A DNA stretch of 60,084 bases, from positions 1 to 60,084 of the forward strand of contig JAQAZZ010000068.1 of assembly GCA_032127075.1 (NCBI GenBank), written 5' to 3'. This stretch comes from GCA-2699445 sp032127075. GTDB taxonomy: Bacteria > Actinomycetota > Actinomycetes > S36-B12 > GCA-2699445. The stretch's first letter is position 1, and every line of letters begins with the position of its first letter. The translations under genes were made by a program, and so were the position numbers. This document shows, piece after piece, positions 31,797-40,416 of this stretch. The notes under the pieces are model-generated. The model made no database searches, had not been told where the DNA came from, and worked only from the letters and a program-made list of their open reading frames with translations.

Positions 31797-32930
31797 TCAG
31801 CGGCCGGCGGGGGTGACCCCCAGGCTCAGGCCCGCCAGCCCCCGCCGTCGGCCCGCGAGGTTGTCGGCGATATCTGCGATTGCTGCTCCCGCTGGGGAAT
31901 CCGGCTCCGAAACCACCAGCGGTCGGCCCCCGTCGCCGCCTTCCCGCAACCGGGTGTCGAACGGCACCCGCCCCAGCAGCGGCACGCGCGTACCCAACGC
32001 GGTGCTGAGGGTTCCGGCGACCGTGTCTCCGCCGCCGGAGCCGAACAGGTCGATCGGTTCCCCGCAATGGGGGCAGGGGAAGGCACTCATGTTCTCGATC
32101 ACGCCGGCGATCTTCTGATGGGTCTGTTGCGCCAGCATCCCGGCACGGACGGCGACCTCGGCTGCCGCCTGCTGGGGCGTGGTCACGATCAGCAACTCCG
32201 CTCCCGGCAGCAGCTGCGCCGTTGAGATCGCGATGTCACCGGTCCCCGGTGGCAGGTCCAACAGCAGCACATCAAGATCACCCCACCAGACGTCGGTGAG
32301 GAACTGCTCCAGGGCCCGGTGCAGCATCGGCCCGCGGAAGGCCACCGGCTCGGCGGATCCCCCCCGTTTGAACGGCAGCATCGAGATCGCCCGCACACCG
32401 TGCGCGTCGGGTGGCAGCAGCATGCCGTCCACAACTGTCGGCGGCCTGGTCAACCCCAGCATCCTCGGCACGGAGTGGCCGTAGATGTCGGCGTCCAACA
32501 GGCCGACGGTGCGGCCCCGCGCGGCTAGCGCGGCGGCCAGGTTGACCGTGATGGATGACTTCCCGACCCCGCCCTTCCCGGACGCAACCGCGTAGATGCG
32601 GGTGAGGGATCCGGGTCGGTTGAACGTGATCTCCTTGGTGGGTCCGCGCAGCGATTCGCGCATCTTGGTGCGCTGCTCGTCGGTCATCACCCCGAGTTCC
32701 ACGTCGGCGGCGGCCACGCCGGCGACCCCGGACACCGCCCGGGTGACGCGATCGATGATCTCGGTCTTCAAGGGACAGCCGCTGACGGTCAACAGCACCC
32801 GCACCCGGACGCGGCCGCCGTCCACCTGCACGTCGTCGACCATCCCCAGATCGGTGATGGGACGGCGGATCTCGGGATCCTCCACCGTCGCAAGGGCAGC
32901 CATGATCGCGTCGTGGTCAACAGGAGTCAT
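31797..32930 (-). CDS. mrp: Mrp/ApbC-family iron-sulfur carrier P-loop ATPase
   Basis: A 377-residue protein with an N-terminal MIP18/DUF59 domain (residues 5-95; ALATVEDPEIRRPITDLGMV). A ParA-like ATPase domain follows with deviant Walker A AVASGKGGVGKSSITVNLA and Walker B VLLLDLPPGTGDIAIS. The CxxC cluster-binding site is FPCPHCGEPIDLFG. It carries and inserts Fe-S clusters in the cytosol. Order mrp-DUF1003-MgtE/CBS on one strand matches the M. tuberculosis Rv1229c-Rv1232c region, and the ORF starts nine bases after the DUF1003 stop. Confidence 0.93.
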   Translation of the reverse strand: MTPVDHDAIMAALATVEDPEIRRPITDLGMVDDVQVDGGRVRVRVLLTVSGCPLKTEIIDRVTRAVSGVAGVAAADVELGVMTDEQRTKMRESLRGPTKEITFNRPGSLTRIYAVASGKGGVGKSSITVNLAAALAARGRTVGLLDADIYGHSVPRMLGLTRPPTVVDGMLLPPDAHGVRAISMLPFKRGGSAEPVAFRGPMLHRALEQFLTDVWWGDLDVLLLDLPPGTGDIAISTAQLLPGAELLIVTTPQQAAAEVAVRAGMLAQQTHQKIAGVIENMSAFPCPHCGEPIDLFGSGGGDTVAGTLSTALGTRVPLLGRVPFDTRLREGGDGGRPLVVSEPDSPAGAAIADIADNLAGRRRGLAGLSLGVTPAGR

Positions 32931-32939
32931 GGGTCAAGG

Positions 32940-33536
32940 CTAAGCGGGGTTTGCCGGGACCGCCGACTCCCCACCCTGGTCCCCCTTGCGCTTCTTGGAA
33001 GTCTTCTTCGATTCCCTCTTGCGCACCTGGTCCTCTTCCAGCAGATCGCGGATCTCCTCCAGCACGCCGCGCAACTCGCTGCGCACATAGTCGCGGGTGG
33101 CGGCCTCGCCGAGGGCCAGGCGCAGCGTGGCCACTTCGCGCACGATGTACTCGGTGTCGGCGACCAGCCGCTCGGAGCGGTCGCGGTCCTCGGCCCATTG
33201 CACCCGGTCGCGGTCGTCCTGCCGGTTCTGGGCCAGCAGGATCAGCGGGGCCGCGTAGGACGCCTGCAGCGACAGCAGCAAGGTGAGGAAGATGAACGGA
33301 TAGGGGTCCATCGCCTCTGGGCTGGTCACGGTCAACACGACGTTGAGCACGATCCACGCGATGATGAGCAACGTCATCCATAGGATGAAGCGCCAGGTCC
33401 CGAAGAATCGAGCCACCTTCTCGCTGAAGCGGCCGAACGTCTCCGGGTCGTACTCCAGCCGCAGGCCGGGCCCCCGGTCCATCGGTTCGTCCAGGCGCCG
33501 TTCCACCGGTCGGCGTCGCAACGGCCGCTCAACCAT
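32940..33536 (-). CDS. DUF1003 membrane protein
   Basis: A 198-residue protein. A basic N-terminus leads into the DUF1003 core: the helix pair FILWMTLLIIAWIVLNVVL and YPFIFLTLLLSLQASYAAPL, then ILLAQNRQDDRDRV. A long charged helical tail (about 110-198) ends in Lys-rich sequence, probably cytoplasmic and coiled coil. Function unknown; the family often sits with Mg2+-transport-like CBS proteins, as here. The ATG at 33536 overlaps the end of the upstream MgtE/CBS gene by 8 bases. Confidence 0.85.
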   Translation of the reverse strand: MVERPLRRRPVERRLDEPMDRGPGLRLEYDPETFGRFSEKVARFFGTWRFILWMTLLIIAWIVLNVVLTVTSPEAMDPYPFIFLTLLLSLQASYAAPLILLAQNRQDDRDRVQWAEDRDRSERLVADTEYIVREVATLRLALGEAATRDYVRSELRGVLEEIRDLLEEDQVRKRESKKTSKKRKGDQGGESAVPANPA

Positions 33537-34791
33537 GCGCCACCCCCTGGCCGCCCTCGGCATCCTCGTCGCGCCAATCCTCCGGCAGCATGTGGTCCAC
33601 GAGGTCGTCCACGGTCACCGCTCCGAGCAGGTGGTCGCTGTCATCCACGACCGGCACGGCCACAAGGTTGTAGGTCGCGAAGTAGCGGGCCACATCACCC
33701 AGGGGGGTCTGCGGGCCGATCGGCTCCAACTCGGAATCGACCACGGCGGAGACCAACGATGCCGGGGGTTCCCGCAGCAGCGCCTGGAAGTGGGCCGCAC
33801 CCAGATACTGCCCCGTCGGCGATTCCAAGGGCGGTCGGACCACATAGACCTGGGCCGCCAGCGAGGGAGGGATCTCGTAGCTGCGGATGTGCGCCAGCGC
33901 CTCAGCGATCGTCGCGTCCGGCCCCAGGATCACCGGCTCGGTCGTCATCAGACCCCCGGCGGAATCCTCCGCGTACCGCAACAGCGCTCGGATGTCCTCG
34001 GCTTCCTCGTCCTCCATCCGCTGCAGCAGGGCCGCCTGCAGCGACGGCGGCAGCTCCCCCACCAGGTCGGTGGCGTCGTCGGGCGACATCTCCTCCAAGA
34101 CGTCCGCGGCGCGCTCGGCGTCGAGTTGGGACAGGATCTCCGCGGCGTCGTCCTCGTTGAGCTCACCCAGCACCAGGGCCAGCCGGCTGTCGTCCAGCGA
34201 CCCGGCGATCTCCAGCCGCCGCACCAGCGGCAGATCCTGCAGCATCTGCGCCAGATCCTGCGGGCGCAGCGACTCGACGTTGGCCAGCACTGCGTCGGCG
34301 CCCTGATGGCTCGTGCTGTCGCGCAGCCCCTCGACATCATTCCAAGACACCACGAACGAATGGCCCCTGCGCCGGAATCCACCGCCCTGCTTGACATACA
34401 GCTTGGTGATATCCCAGTCCCGCGAGCGGTCCTGCTCGATGGCAACATCGATGACGCTGGCCGTCTTGCCGTCTGACTTGAGGATGACCGAACGGTCGAG
34501 CAGCTCCCCGATGACCAGCGTCTCCGCCGGCCGCTTCTCGAAGCGGCGCAGGTTGACCAGCCCGCCGACCACCACTTGGTTGGCGGCGAACGAACGCACC
34601 CGACCGATGGGCAGGAAGATCCTCCTGCGGGGCGGGACCTCCACGAGGAGTCCGAGGACCCGGGGCGGGCGGTCGCCGGTCAGCAGGGTCACGACGAAGT
34701 CCCGCACCCGACCAACCTGGTCGCCATTGGGGTCGAATGCCGGCACCCCGGACAGGCGGGCCACGAAGATGCGCGTCGTGTGGCCGGTCAC
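33529..34791 (-). CDS. MgtE N-domain/CBS-domain protein with PRC-barrel, lacking the transporter domain
   Basis: A 420-residue cytosolic protein. The N-terminal region (about 8-155) has two PRC-barrel-like segments (FDPNGDQVGRVRDFVVTLL, VIDVAIEQDRSRDWDITKLY). An MgtE N-terminal helical bundle follows (LAQMLQDLPLVRRLEIAGSL, AERAADVLEEMSPDDATDLV), then two CBS domains (MTTEPVILGPDATIAEALA, PQTPLGDVARYFATYNLVAV). No membrane-spanning MgtE domain exists, so it is a sensor or scaffold, not a channel. Start at GTG 34791; longer readings to 35154 overlap the divergent EamA gene. Operon with DUF1003 and mrp. Confidence 0.85.
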   Translation of the reverse strand: MTGHTTRIFVARLSGVPAFDPNGDQVGRVRDFVVTLLTGDRPPRVLGLLVEVPPRRRIFLPIGRVRSFAANQVVVGGLVNLRRFEKRPAETLVIGELLDRSVILKSDGKTASVIDVAIEQDRSRDWDITKLYVKQGGGFRRRGHSFVVSWNDVEGLRDSTSHQGADAVLANVESLRPQDLAQMLQDLPLVRRLEIAGSLDDSRLALVLGELNEDDAAEILSQLDAERAADVLEEMSPDDATDLVGELPPSLQAALLQRMEDEEAEDIRALLRYAEDSAGGLMTTEPVILGPDATIAEALAHIRSYEIPPSLAAQVYVVRPPLESPTGQYLGAAHFQALLREPPASLVSAVVDSELEPIGPQTPLGDVARYFATYNLVAVPVVDDSDHLLGAVTVDDLVDHMLPEDWRDEDAEGGQGVAHG

Positions 34792-34893
34792 AGTTGGCAG
34801 GCTAGTCCCACGACACCGCAAATCTGGGGAAGGGGGCGGGTTCTGCGGCCCCCGGTCGACGTGCGCGCGGCGCCGGAAGGGTTGGATGGCGGC

Positions 34894-35790
34894 GTGGACA
34901 ACAGCACCGGGCTGCGGCTGCCCGGACCGCGAGACGCGGCGGTGCTCGCGGTTGCGGTGGTGGCGGTGTCTACCTCGGCGCCCATCATCGCCGCCTGCAC
35001 CGCCCCCGCCCTGGCCATCGCCTTCTGGCGGTGTGCGCTGGGAGCCGCCGCCACGGCTGCGTGGGCGCTGCGCGGCGGGCCGGGCGCCTTCGGCTCCCTC
35101 GATCGCCGTGCCCGGGGGACCCTGCTGCTGGCGGGCGTGCTGCTGGCACTGCATTTCGCCACGTGGATCCCATCGCTGCGGTTCACGTCCATCGCTTCGG
35201 CGACGGCGCTGGTGTCCACGCTGCCGGTGTGGTCGGCACTGCTGGCGCGGGCTGCCGGGGTCCGGGTGGGGCGGGGAGTGTGGCTGGGGATCGGGGTGGC
35301 ATTCGCCGGCATCATGGCGCTGACCGGGATCGACTTCTCCTTGGACCCCCGTTCGCTCATCGGCAACGCGCTCGCGCTCGTCGGCGGGATGCTAGCGGCC
35401 GCCTACGTCACCGTGGGGGAGCGTGTCCGCCAAGGGCTGAGCACGGCCGGCTACACCTTCGTCGCCTATACGGTGGCGGCCGCCGTGCTGCTGCCGCTGT
35501 GCCTCGTGACGGGGGCGGCGCTGACGGGGTACTCGACGAGGGATTGGGTGCTCATCGCGGCGCTGACGGTGTTGGCACAGCTGTTGGGGCACACCCTGGT
35601 CAATTCGGCGCTGCGCACGACGTCGGCGACGGTCGTGAGTCTGGCGCTGCTGTTCGAACTGCCCTGCACAATCCTTGTGGCGGCGGCCTGGTTGGGCCAG
35701 TGGCCCGCCCCGGAAGTGGTGCCGGCCCTGGTGCTGCTGGTGGTGGGGCTGGGGGTAGTCGTCCGCTCCGCACGCAGCGGGGCGGCCTAG
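34894..35790 (+). CDS. EamA/DMT-superfamily transporter
   Basis: A 298-residue membrane protein with ten predicted helices arranged as two EamA repeats. The first begins LAVAVVAVSTSAPIIAACTA with the HFATWIPSLRFTSIASATAL signature. The second has NALALVGGMLAAAYVTVGER and GHTLVNSALRTTSATVVSLA. DMT proteins export or import small metabolites; the substrate is unknown. GTG 34894 is taken as start, though TTG 34882 is possible. It is divergent from the MgtE/CBS gene and overlaps the convergent ABM gene by four bases. Confidence 0.87.
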   Translation: MDNSTGLRLPGPRDAAVLAVAVVAVSTSAPIIAACTAPALAIAFWRCALGAAATAAWALRGGPGAFGSLDRRARGTLLLAGVLLALHFATWIPSLRFTSIASATALVSTLPVWSALLARAAGVRVGRGVWLGIGVAFAGIMALTGIDFSLDPRSLIGNALALVGGMLAAAYVTVGERVRQGLSTAGYTFVAYTVAAAVLLPLCLVTGAALTGYSTRDWVLIAALTVLAQLLGHTLVNSALRTTSATVVSLALLFELPCTILVAAAWLGQWPAPEVVPALVLLVVGLGVVVRSARSGAA

Positions 35791-36083
35791 CCGTCGTGGT
35801 AGGCGACGTCCCAGGACTTGACGCCCCGGTTGACCAGGCAGTGCGACAGCTTGCCCACCACGTTCTTCAAGTAGCTGCTCGATGTGGATGTCGCGGCCTC
35901 CGCCTCCTCGCTCTCCCACACCGAGACGGTCATTGCCGCGTTGTTGTCGCGGTCCAGGTACAGCGCGGTGCTGACGTATCCCGGCTGAGCCTTGACGACG
36001 GGGACGACCTCCTCATGGAAGATCCGAAGGGCTTCATCGGCCATCCCGGGGACGAGTTTGGCCTCGATGGTGCGTGCGTGCAT
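35787..36083 (-). CDS. antibiotic biosynthesis monooxygenase (ABM)-fold small protein
   Basis: A 98-residue dimeric alpha/beta-barrel protein. It starts with a strand (ARTIEAKLVPGMADEALRIF), then EEVVPVVKAQPGYVSTALYL and a strand MTVSVWESEEAEAATS, as in ABM or Dabb-like families. These act as cofactor-free monooxygenases, heme-degrading enzymes or ligand binders; no catalytic set can be assigned. AGGAGG precedes the ATG. It stands alone, convergent with the EamA gene and divergent from the malyl-CoA lyase. Confidence 0.72.
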   Translation of the reverse strand: MHARTIEAKLVPGMADEALRIFHEEVVPVVKAQPGYVSTALYLDRDNNAAMTVSVWESEEAEAATSTSSSYLKNVVGKLSHCLVNRGVKSWDVAYHDG

Positions 36084-36264
36084 GGGTACCTCCTAGTACG
36101 CCTTCAGGCTAGTGCTTCTGATCATGGTGTTGCCCCGGCAACGGGCCGGAGATCGGATTCCGTCCTGCGGGGGCGGTTGCCGGGGGTGCAGAGCCCGGCG
36201 GTTACCGTTGATCGTCGTCTGCGCGAGGAAGACTGCGCGCGTGAGTCCTGTGAGAGGTGCCCCC

Positions 36265-37239
36265 ATGAGCGAACAGACCACCACCCGTTCCCTGCGTTCC
36301 CGCCGCTCCAACCTGGCGGTCCCGGGCTCGAGTCCGAAGATGCTCGAGAAGGCCAAGGGCCTGCCCGCCGACCAGATCTTCATGGACCTGGAGGACTCAG
36401 TTGCCCCGCTCGCCAAGCCCGAGGCGCGCAAGAACGTGGTGGCGGCGCTGAACGAAGGCGGCTATGACGACAAGGTCCGCGTGGTGCGCGTCAACGACCT
36501 CACCACGCAGTGGACCTATCAGGACGTGACGGAGATCGTCGAGAACGCGGGACAGAGCCTGGACTGCATCATGCTGCCCAAGGTGCAGACCGCCGCCCAG
36601 GTCCAGTGGCTGGACATGACTCTGACCCAGATCGAGAAGACGATGGGCTTCGAGGTCGGGCGCATCGGCATTGAGGCGCAGATCGAGAACGCGCTCGGCC
36701 TGGTGAACGTCGATGACATCGCCCAGGCGTCGCCCCGGGTGGAGACCATCATCTTCGGTCCGGCGGACTTCATGGCCAGCATCAACATGAAGTCGCTGGT
36801 TGTGGGCGAGCAGCCCCCCGGCTACACCGAGGGCGATGCCTACCACTACATCCTGTCGCGCATCCTCATGGCGGCGCGGGCCTACGACAAGCAGGCAATC
36901 GACGGCCCGTACCTGCAGATCCGCGATGTGGAGGGCTACCGCCGCGTCGCCGAGCGCAGCGCCGCACTCGGATTCGACGGCAAATGGGTGCTGCACCCCG
37001 GTCAGGTCGAGGCCGCGAACGAGGTCTACAGCCCACGGCAGGACGACTACGACCACGCCGAACTGATCCTGGACGCATACGGCTACTACACCTCGGCCGA
37101 GGGTGGTGCCCGCGGCGCTGTGATGCTCGGCGACGAGATGATCGACGAGGCCAGCCGGAAGATGGCGCTGGTCATCGCCGGCAAGGGCCGCGCCGCCGGA
37201 ATGCAGCGCACCAAGACCTTCACTCCGCCGCAGGACTGA
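36265..37239 (+). CDS. mcl: CitE-superfamily malyl-CoA/beta-methylmalyl-CoA lyase
   Basis: A 324-residue HpcH/HpaI-fold lyase. Landmarks are LAVPGSSPKMLEKAKGLPAD, the metal/CoA-site DQIFMDLEDSVAPLAKPEAR, LDCIMLPKVQTAAQ, IGIEAQIENALGLVN with the metal-binding Glu, and IIFGPADFMASIN. GFDGKWVLHPGQVEAANEVY and LGDEMIDEASRKMAL follow. These closely match L-malyl-CoA/beta-methylmalyl-CoA lyases (Mcl) of ethylmalonyl-CoA and 3-hydroxypropionate pathways rather than citrate lyase. It would split malyl-CoA to glyoxylate and acetyl-CoA. No partner genes (ccr, meaA, mch) lie in the window, so the pathway is open. Confidence 0.87.
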   Translation: MSEQTTTRSLRSRRSNLAVPGSSPKMLEKAKGLPADQIFMDLEDSVAPLAKPEARKNVVAALNEGGYDDKVRVVRVNDLTTQWTYQDVTEIVENAGQSLDCIMLPKVQTAAQVQWLDMTLTQIEKTMGFEVGRIGIEAQIENALGLVNVDDIAQASPRVETIIFGPADFMASINMKSLVVGEQPPGYTEGDAYHYILSRILMAARAYDKQAIDGPYLQIRDVEGYRRVAERSAALGFDGKWVLHPGQVEAANEVYSPRQDDYDHAELILDAYGYYTSAEGGARGAVMLGDEMIDEASRKMALVIAGKGRAAGMQRTKTFTPPQD

Positions 37240-37262
37240 CGGGGAGCCCGGGAGGCTGTCGG

Positions 37263-38009
37263 ATGTGCGGACGATATGCGGCCAGCCGGGACAAGGCGAC
37301 CCTCGTCGAGGAGTTCCACGTCGAACGGGTGCCGGAGCGGGACCTGGCAGCCGACTACAACGTGGCCCCGACCAAAGAGGTCTACATCGTCGCGGATCGT
37401 CGGCAAGCCGAGGATCGGCCCCAGCTTCGCGAGCTGGGCATCGCCCGATGGGGGCTCGTGCCCAGTTGGGCGAAGGATCCGGCGATCGGCAACCGCATGA
37501 TCAACGCGCGGGTGGAGACGCTGACCCAGAAGCCCTCCTACCGGGTGGCGGTCAGCAAGCGGCGATGCCTGCTGCCGGCCGACGGCTACTACGAGTGGTA
37601 TCAGCCCACCGATCCGGACGCCCCCCGGGGCAAGGGCGGCAAGCCGCTGAAGCAGCCCTACTTCATCCATCCGGCAGACGGCTCCGTCTTGGCCATGGCC
37701 GGGCTGTTCGAGTTCTGGCGCGACAAATCCGTGCCGCCGGACGATCCAGGCGCATGGCTGTGGACCACAACCGTGATCACCACCAACGCCACCGACGGGC
37801 TCGGCCGGATCCACGACCGGATGCCGATGTGTGTCGCCGCGCCGCAGTGGTCGGCCTGGCTCGATCCGCAGCAGACCGACGGCGCTGCCGCGGTGTCGCT
37901 GCTCACCCCGGCGGCGCCGGACTGGCTGCAAGCCGATCCCGTGAGCACCGAGGTGAACAGCGTGCGCAACAACGGCCCGGAGTTGGTCGTGCCCCTGCCC
38001 GCCGAATAG
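37263..38009 (+). CDS. SRAP-domain protein (YedK/HMCES-like abasic-site DNA-protein crosslinker)
   Basis: A 248-residue SRAP protein. It begins MCGRYA, so Cys2 becomes the N-terminal catalytic residue after Met removal and forms a thiazolidine with abasic sites in single-stranded DNA. Other hallmarks: YNVAPTKEVYIV (Asn), WGLVPSWAKDP, INARVETLTQKPSYR, RRCLLPADGYYEWYQ with the catalytic Glu, and IHDRMPMCV with the conserved His. It shields abasic sites during replication. It starts 23 bases after the lyase gene; no functional link is apparent. Confidence 0.93.
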   Translation: MCGRYAASRDKATLVEEFHVERVPERDLAADYNVAPTKEVYIVADRRQAEDRPQLRELGIARWGLVPSWAKDPAIGNRMINARVETLTQKPSYRVAVSKRRCLLPADGYYEWYQPTDPDAPRGKGGKPLKQPYFIHPADGSVLAMAGLFEFWRDKSVPPDDPGAWLWTTTVITTNATDGLGRIHDRMPMCVAAPQWSAWLDPQQTDGAAAVSLLTPAAPDWLQADPVSTEVNSVRNNGPELVVPLPAE

Positions 38010-38076
38010 CCGGCCTCCTGGCGTCGGACGGCGAAATCGACGCCTCCGCGCGCGGATGATCTGACAGTGTGGGGTC

Positions 38077-38910
38077 ATGAGCCGCATCGTGATCGTCACC
38101 GGGGGTGCCTCCGGAATCGGCGCCGGCCTGTGCCGCTCCCACGCCATCGACGGGGACACAGTTGTTGCCGCCGACCTGGACACTGTCGGACTGGGGCTTC
38201 TCGCCGACGAGCTGTCGCGCACCGCGCCGGGCACTGTTGCCGCCGCCGAGCTCGACGTCCGTGACGCCGCTGCCGTCCGGGAACTGGTGGACCGCACCGT
38301 CGCCGAGCACGGCCGGGTGGACATCATCTACAACAACGCCGGGATCGGCGTCGGCGGCAACACCCACGAGTTGGACACCGCGCACTGGGACCGTGTGATC
38401 GACGTCAACCTGCGCGGTGTCGTCCACGGTGTGCAGGCGGCCCTGCCGCACATGCTGCGGCGGGGTGACGGCCACATCGTGAACACCGCGTCCCTGGCGG
38501 GCCTCGTGCCATCGCCCGGGTTGGCGCCCTACGCGGCGACCAAACACGCAGTGGTGGGGGCAACACTGTCGCTGCGGGTGGAGTACGCGCGCCGCAATGT
38601 GCGCTTCACCGCGGTGTGCCCGGGATTCACCGACACGCCCATCCTCGACAAGCCGATGCCGGCGGACCTGCCGCCGGTCGATGTGCCGCAGGATGTCAGG
38701 GAGATGGCCGATTCGCTGCCCGGCGGCATCTACGACCTCGATTCGCTCATCGCCGATATCCGCCGCGGCGTGGACCGCAACGACGGGCTGGTCGTCGCCC
38801 CCCGCTCCGCCCGCGTTGCCTGGCGCTCATTCCGGCTGGCGCCGGCCAACTTCCTGCGGCTCCTCACCCGGCAGGTGGGCTCGCAGGTGGCCCGGCTCAA
38901 GGGCGACTAG
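38077..38910 (+). CDS. short-chain dehydrogenase/reductase (SDR)
   Basis: A 277-residue classical SDR. It has TGGASGIGAGLCRSHA for the cofactor, an acidic residue after the second strand (AADLDTV) favouring NAD, NNAG at about 89-92, the catalytic Ser in VNTASLAG and YAATK as YxxxK. The C-terminal third (about 195-277) is longer than in minimal SDRs and ends in a basic, hydrophobic-patterned tail. The substrate is unknown. It stands with its own ATG 67 bases after SRAP. Confidence 0.87.
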   Translation: MSRIVIVTGGASGIGAGLCRSHAIDGDTVVAADLDTVGLGLLADELSRTAPGTVAAAELDVRDAAAVRELVDRTVAEHGRVDIIYNNAGIGVGGNTHELDTAHWDRVIDVNLRGVVHGVQAALPHMLRRGDGHIVNTASLAGLVPSPGLAPYAATKHAVVGATLSLRVEYARRNVRFTAVCPGFTDTPILDKPMPADLPPVDVPQDVREMADSLPGGIYDLDSLIADIRRGVDRNDGLVVAPRSARVAWRSFRLAPANFLRLLTRQVGSQVARLKGD

Positions 38911-38942
38911 CGACTGCTGCTTCTACACGCAAGGATGTGACC

Positions 38943-39650
38943 GTGGCGTCCGCAGACCGTGTCGAGGAGATCGAAACGACAGTCGGTGTTGCCCGGGCGC
39001 ACTTCCACGAGGTGCACACCGGTGTCCCCCGCGGCACACTCGTGCTCGGTCACGGCGCCGGCGGCGGCGTGGACGCCTGGGATCTGCAACTGCTGGCGCG
39101 GGAACTGCCCAGGCACGGCATCGAAACCATCGTCATCGAACAGCCGTGGGCTGTGGCGGGCAAGCGGGTTGCCGCCGGCCAGTCGAACGTGGATGCCGCC
39201 TTCCGGGAGGCAGTCAACGATCTGCGGCGATCCGGGGAAGCGCTGCGGCGCCTCGTCGTGGGCGGCCGCAGCTCCGGTGGCCGCATCGCCTGCCGGACTG
39301 CTGCGGACGTCAAGGCCGACGCCGTGCTGTGTCTCGCCTTCCCGCTGCACCCGCCCGGCAAGCCCGAGAACAGCCGCGCCGATGAGCTTGCCGCCGCAGC
39401 GGCGAAGGCTCCGGTCACGGTCCTGCAGGGCGACCGGGATCCGTTCGGCGGCCCCGTCGAGGTCGCCGACGCCGCGGCAGCGCTCGACGGCACGGTTCTC
39501 GTGGTGGGTGTGCCGTGGGCCGACCATTCCTTCCGGGTGTCGGCCAAGGCTCCGCTGACGTCGGAGGAGGTGGGCCTGATCCTCACCGAAACCGCTCGTC
39601 GTGCCGTGCTGCAGCGCCACGGGAATGCCGGGCCGCTGTTGGCGCGTTGA
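38943..39650 (+). CDS. alpha/beta hydrolase of the KANL3/Tex30 type
   Basis: A 235-residue alpha/beta hydrolase. The oxyanion-region motif is LVLGHGAGGGVDAWDLQLLA, the nucleophile elbow GGRSSGGRIACR (G-x-S-x-G), the acid QGDRDPFGG, and the catalytic His is in VPWADHSFRV. Substrate unknown; the family includes dienelactone-hydrolase-like esterases. AAGGA at 38931-38935 stands 7 bases before GTG 38943 but only one base before GTG 38937, so I choose 38943. It ends just before sigH and contains a candidate SigH-type promoter in its last codons. Confidence 0.8.
   Translation: MASADRVEEIETTVGVARAHFHEVHTGVPRGTLVLGHGAGGGVDAWDLQLLARELPRHGIETIVIEQPWAVAGKRVAAGQSNVDAAFREAVNDLRRSGEALRRLVVGGRSSGGRIACRTAADVKADAVLCLAFPLHPPGKPENSRADELAAAAAKAPVTVLQGDRDPFGGPVEVADAAAALDGTVLVVGVPWADHSFRVSAKAPLTSEEVGLILTETARRAVLQRHGNAGPLLAR
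39622..39648 (+). promoter_or_regulatory. candidate SigH/SigR-type promoter before sigH
   Basis: GGAAT (39622-39626) and GTT (39646-39648) are separated by 19 bases, matching the GGAAT-N16-20-GTT pattern recognised by SigH/SigR factors. It lies about 50 bp before the sigH start, consistent with known autoregulation of such factors. Confidence 0.45.
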
Positions 39651-39695
39651 AGGTGCTAGGCGGCGCCAACCGGCGCCCCCGTGAGAGGGAGGCCC

Positions 39696-40415
39696 GTGAA
39701 CACCGCCGCACCCGCACCCAGCGCGCTGTCCCTGGCCCCCTTCACGATAGGCGGGGCCGCGGGCGAACCCGTAGTGTTGTCGGTGATGGACTCCCACCAG
39801 GACGCACCCGACGTGACCGAGGACGTGACCGAGGCCGAGACCGAGGCGCAGCGAAAGGCCCGGTTCGAGCGCGACGCCCTTCCCTTCTTGGACCCGCTGT
39901 ACGGCGCTGCGCTGCGGATGACGCGCAAGCCCGCCGACGCGGAGGATCTGGTCCAAGAGGCCTTCGTGAAGGCCTACGCCGCGTTCGGCAGCTACCGCGA
40001 CGGCACGAATATCAAGGCGTGGCTGTTCCGGATCCTGACCAACACCTACATCAACCACTACCGGCGCAGGCAGCGGCAGCCGCAGCAGATCACGACCGGG
40101 GAGTTCGAGGACTGGCAGGTCGCGCCGCTGCAGAACCCGACCGAGGGTCTGCGCGGTGCCGAGGAAGAGGCGATGGCCCGCCTCACCGACACCGACATCA
40201 TCGAGGCCATGCTGGAACTGCCCGAGGACTTCCGGCTCGCGGTGTACCTGGCCGATGTCGAAGGATTCGCCTACAAGGAGATCGCCGAGATCATGGAAAC
40301 CCCGGTGGGCACGGTGATGTCGCGGCTGCACCGGGGCCGCAAACAGTTGCGCAGCCTGCTGGCCGACTACGGCCGCGAACGCGGGTTGCTGACCCTACCG
40401 GCGGAGGTTGACTGA
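39696..40415 (+). CDS. sigH: ECF sigma factor SigH/SigR (redox and heat stress)
   Basis: A 239-residue group 4 sigma factor from GTG 39696, which has GGGAGG upstream. Region 2 contains LYGAALRMTRKPADAEDLVQ, EAFVKAYAAFGSYRDGTNIK and AWLFRILTNTYINHYRRR. Region 4 contains LELPEDFRLAVYLADVEGFA and EIAEIMETPVGTVMSRLHRG. The first ~45 residues are a poorly conserved extension; a second start at ATG 39786 would give a shorter form, as in Streptomyces SigR/SigR'. The downstream RsrA-type anti-sigma factor confirms the class: disulfide stress releases it to transcribe thioredoxin and mycothiol genes. Confidence 0.92.
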   Translation: MNTAAPAPSALSLAPFTIGGAAGEPVVLSVMDSHQDAPDVTEDVTEAETEAQRKARFERDALPFLDPLYGAALRMTRKPADAEDLVQEAFVKAYAAFGSYRDGTNIKAWLFRILTNTYINHYRRRQRQPQQITTGEFEDWQVAPLQNPTEGLRGAEEEAMARLTDTDIIEAMLELPEDFRLAVYLADVEGFAYKEIAEIMETPVGTVMSRLHRGRKQLRSLLADYGRERGLLTLPAEVD

Positions 40416-40416
40416 G

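Noticed and set aside
33343..34476. A 377-codon plus-strand frame opposite the MgtE/CBS gene
   Set aside because: Antisense shadow with no domain signature.
33529..34791. Calling the MgtE/CBS protein a magnesium transporter
   Set aside because: It has the N-terminal and CBS domains but no membrane helices, so transport by itself is not possible.
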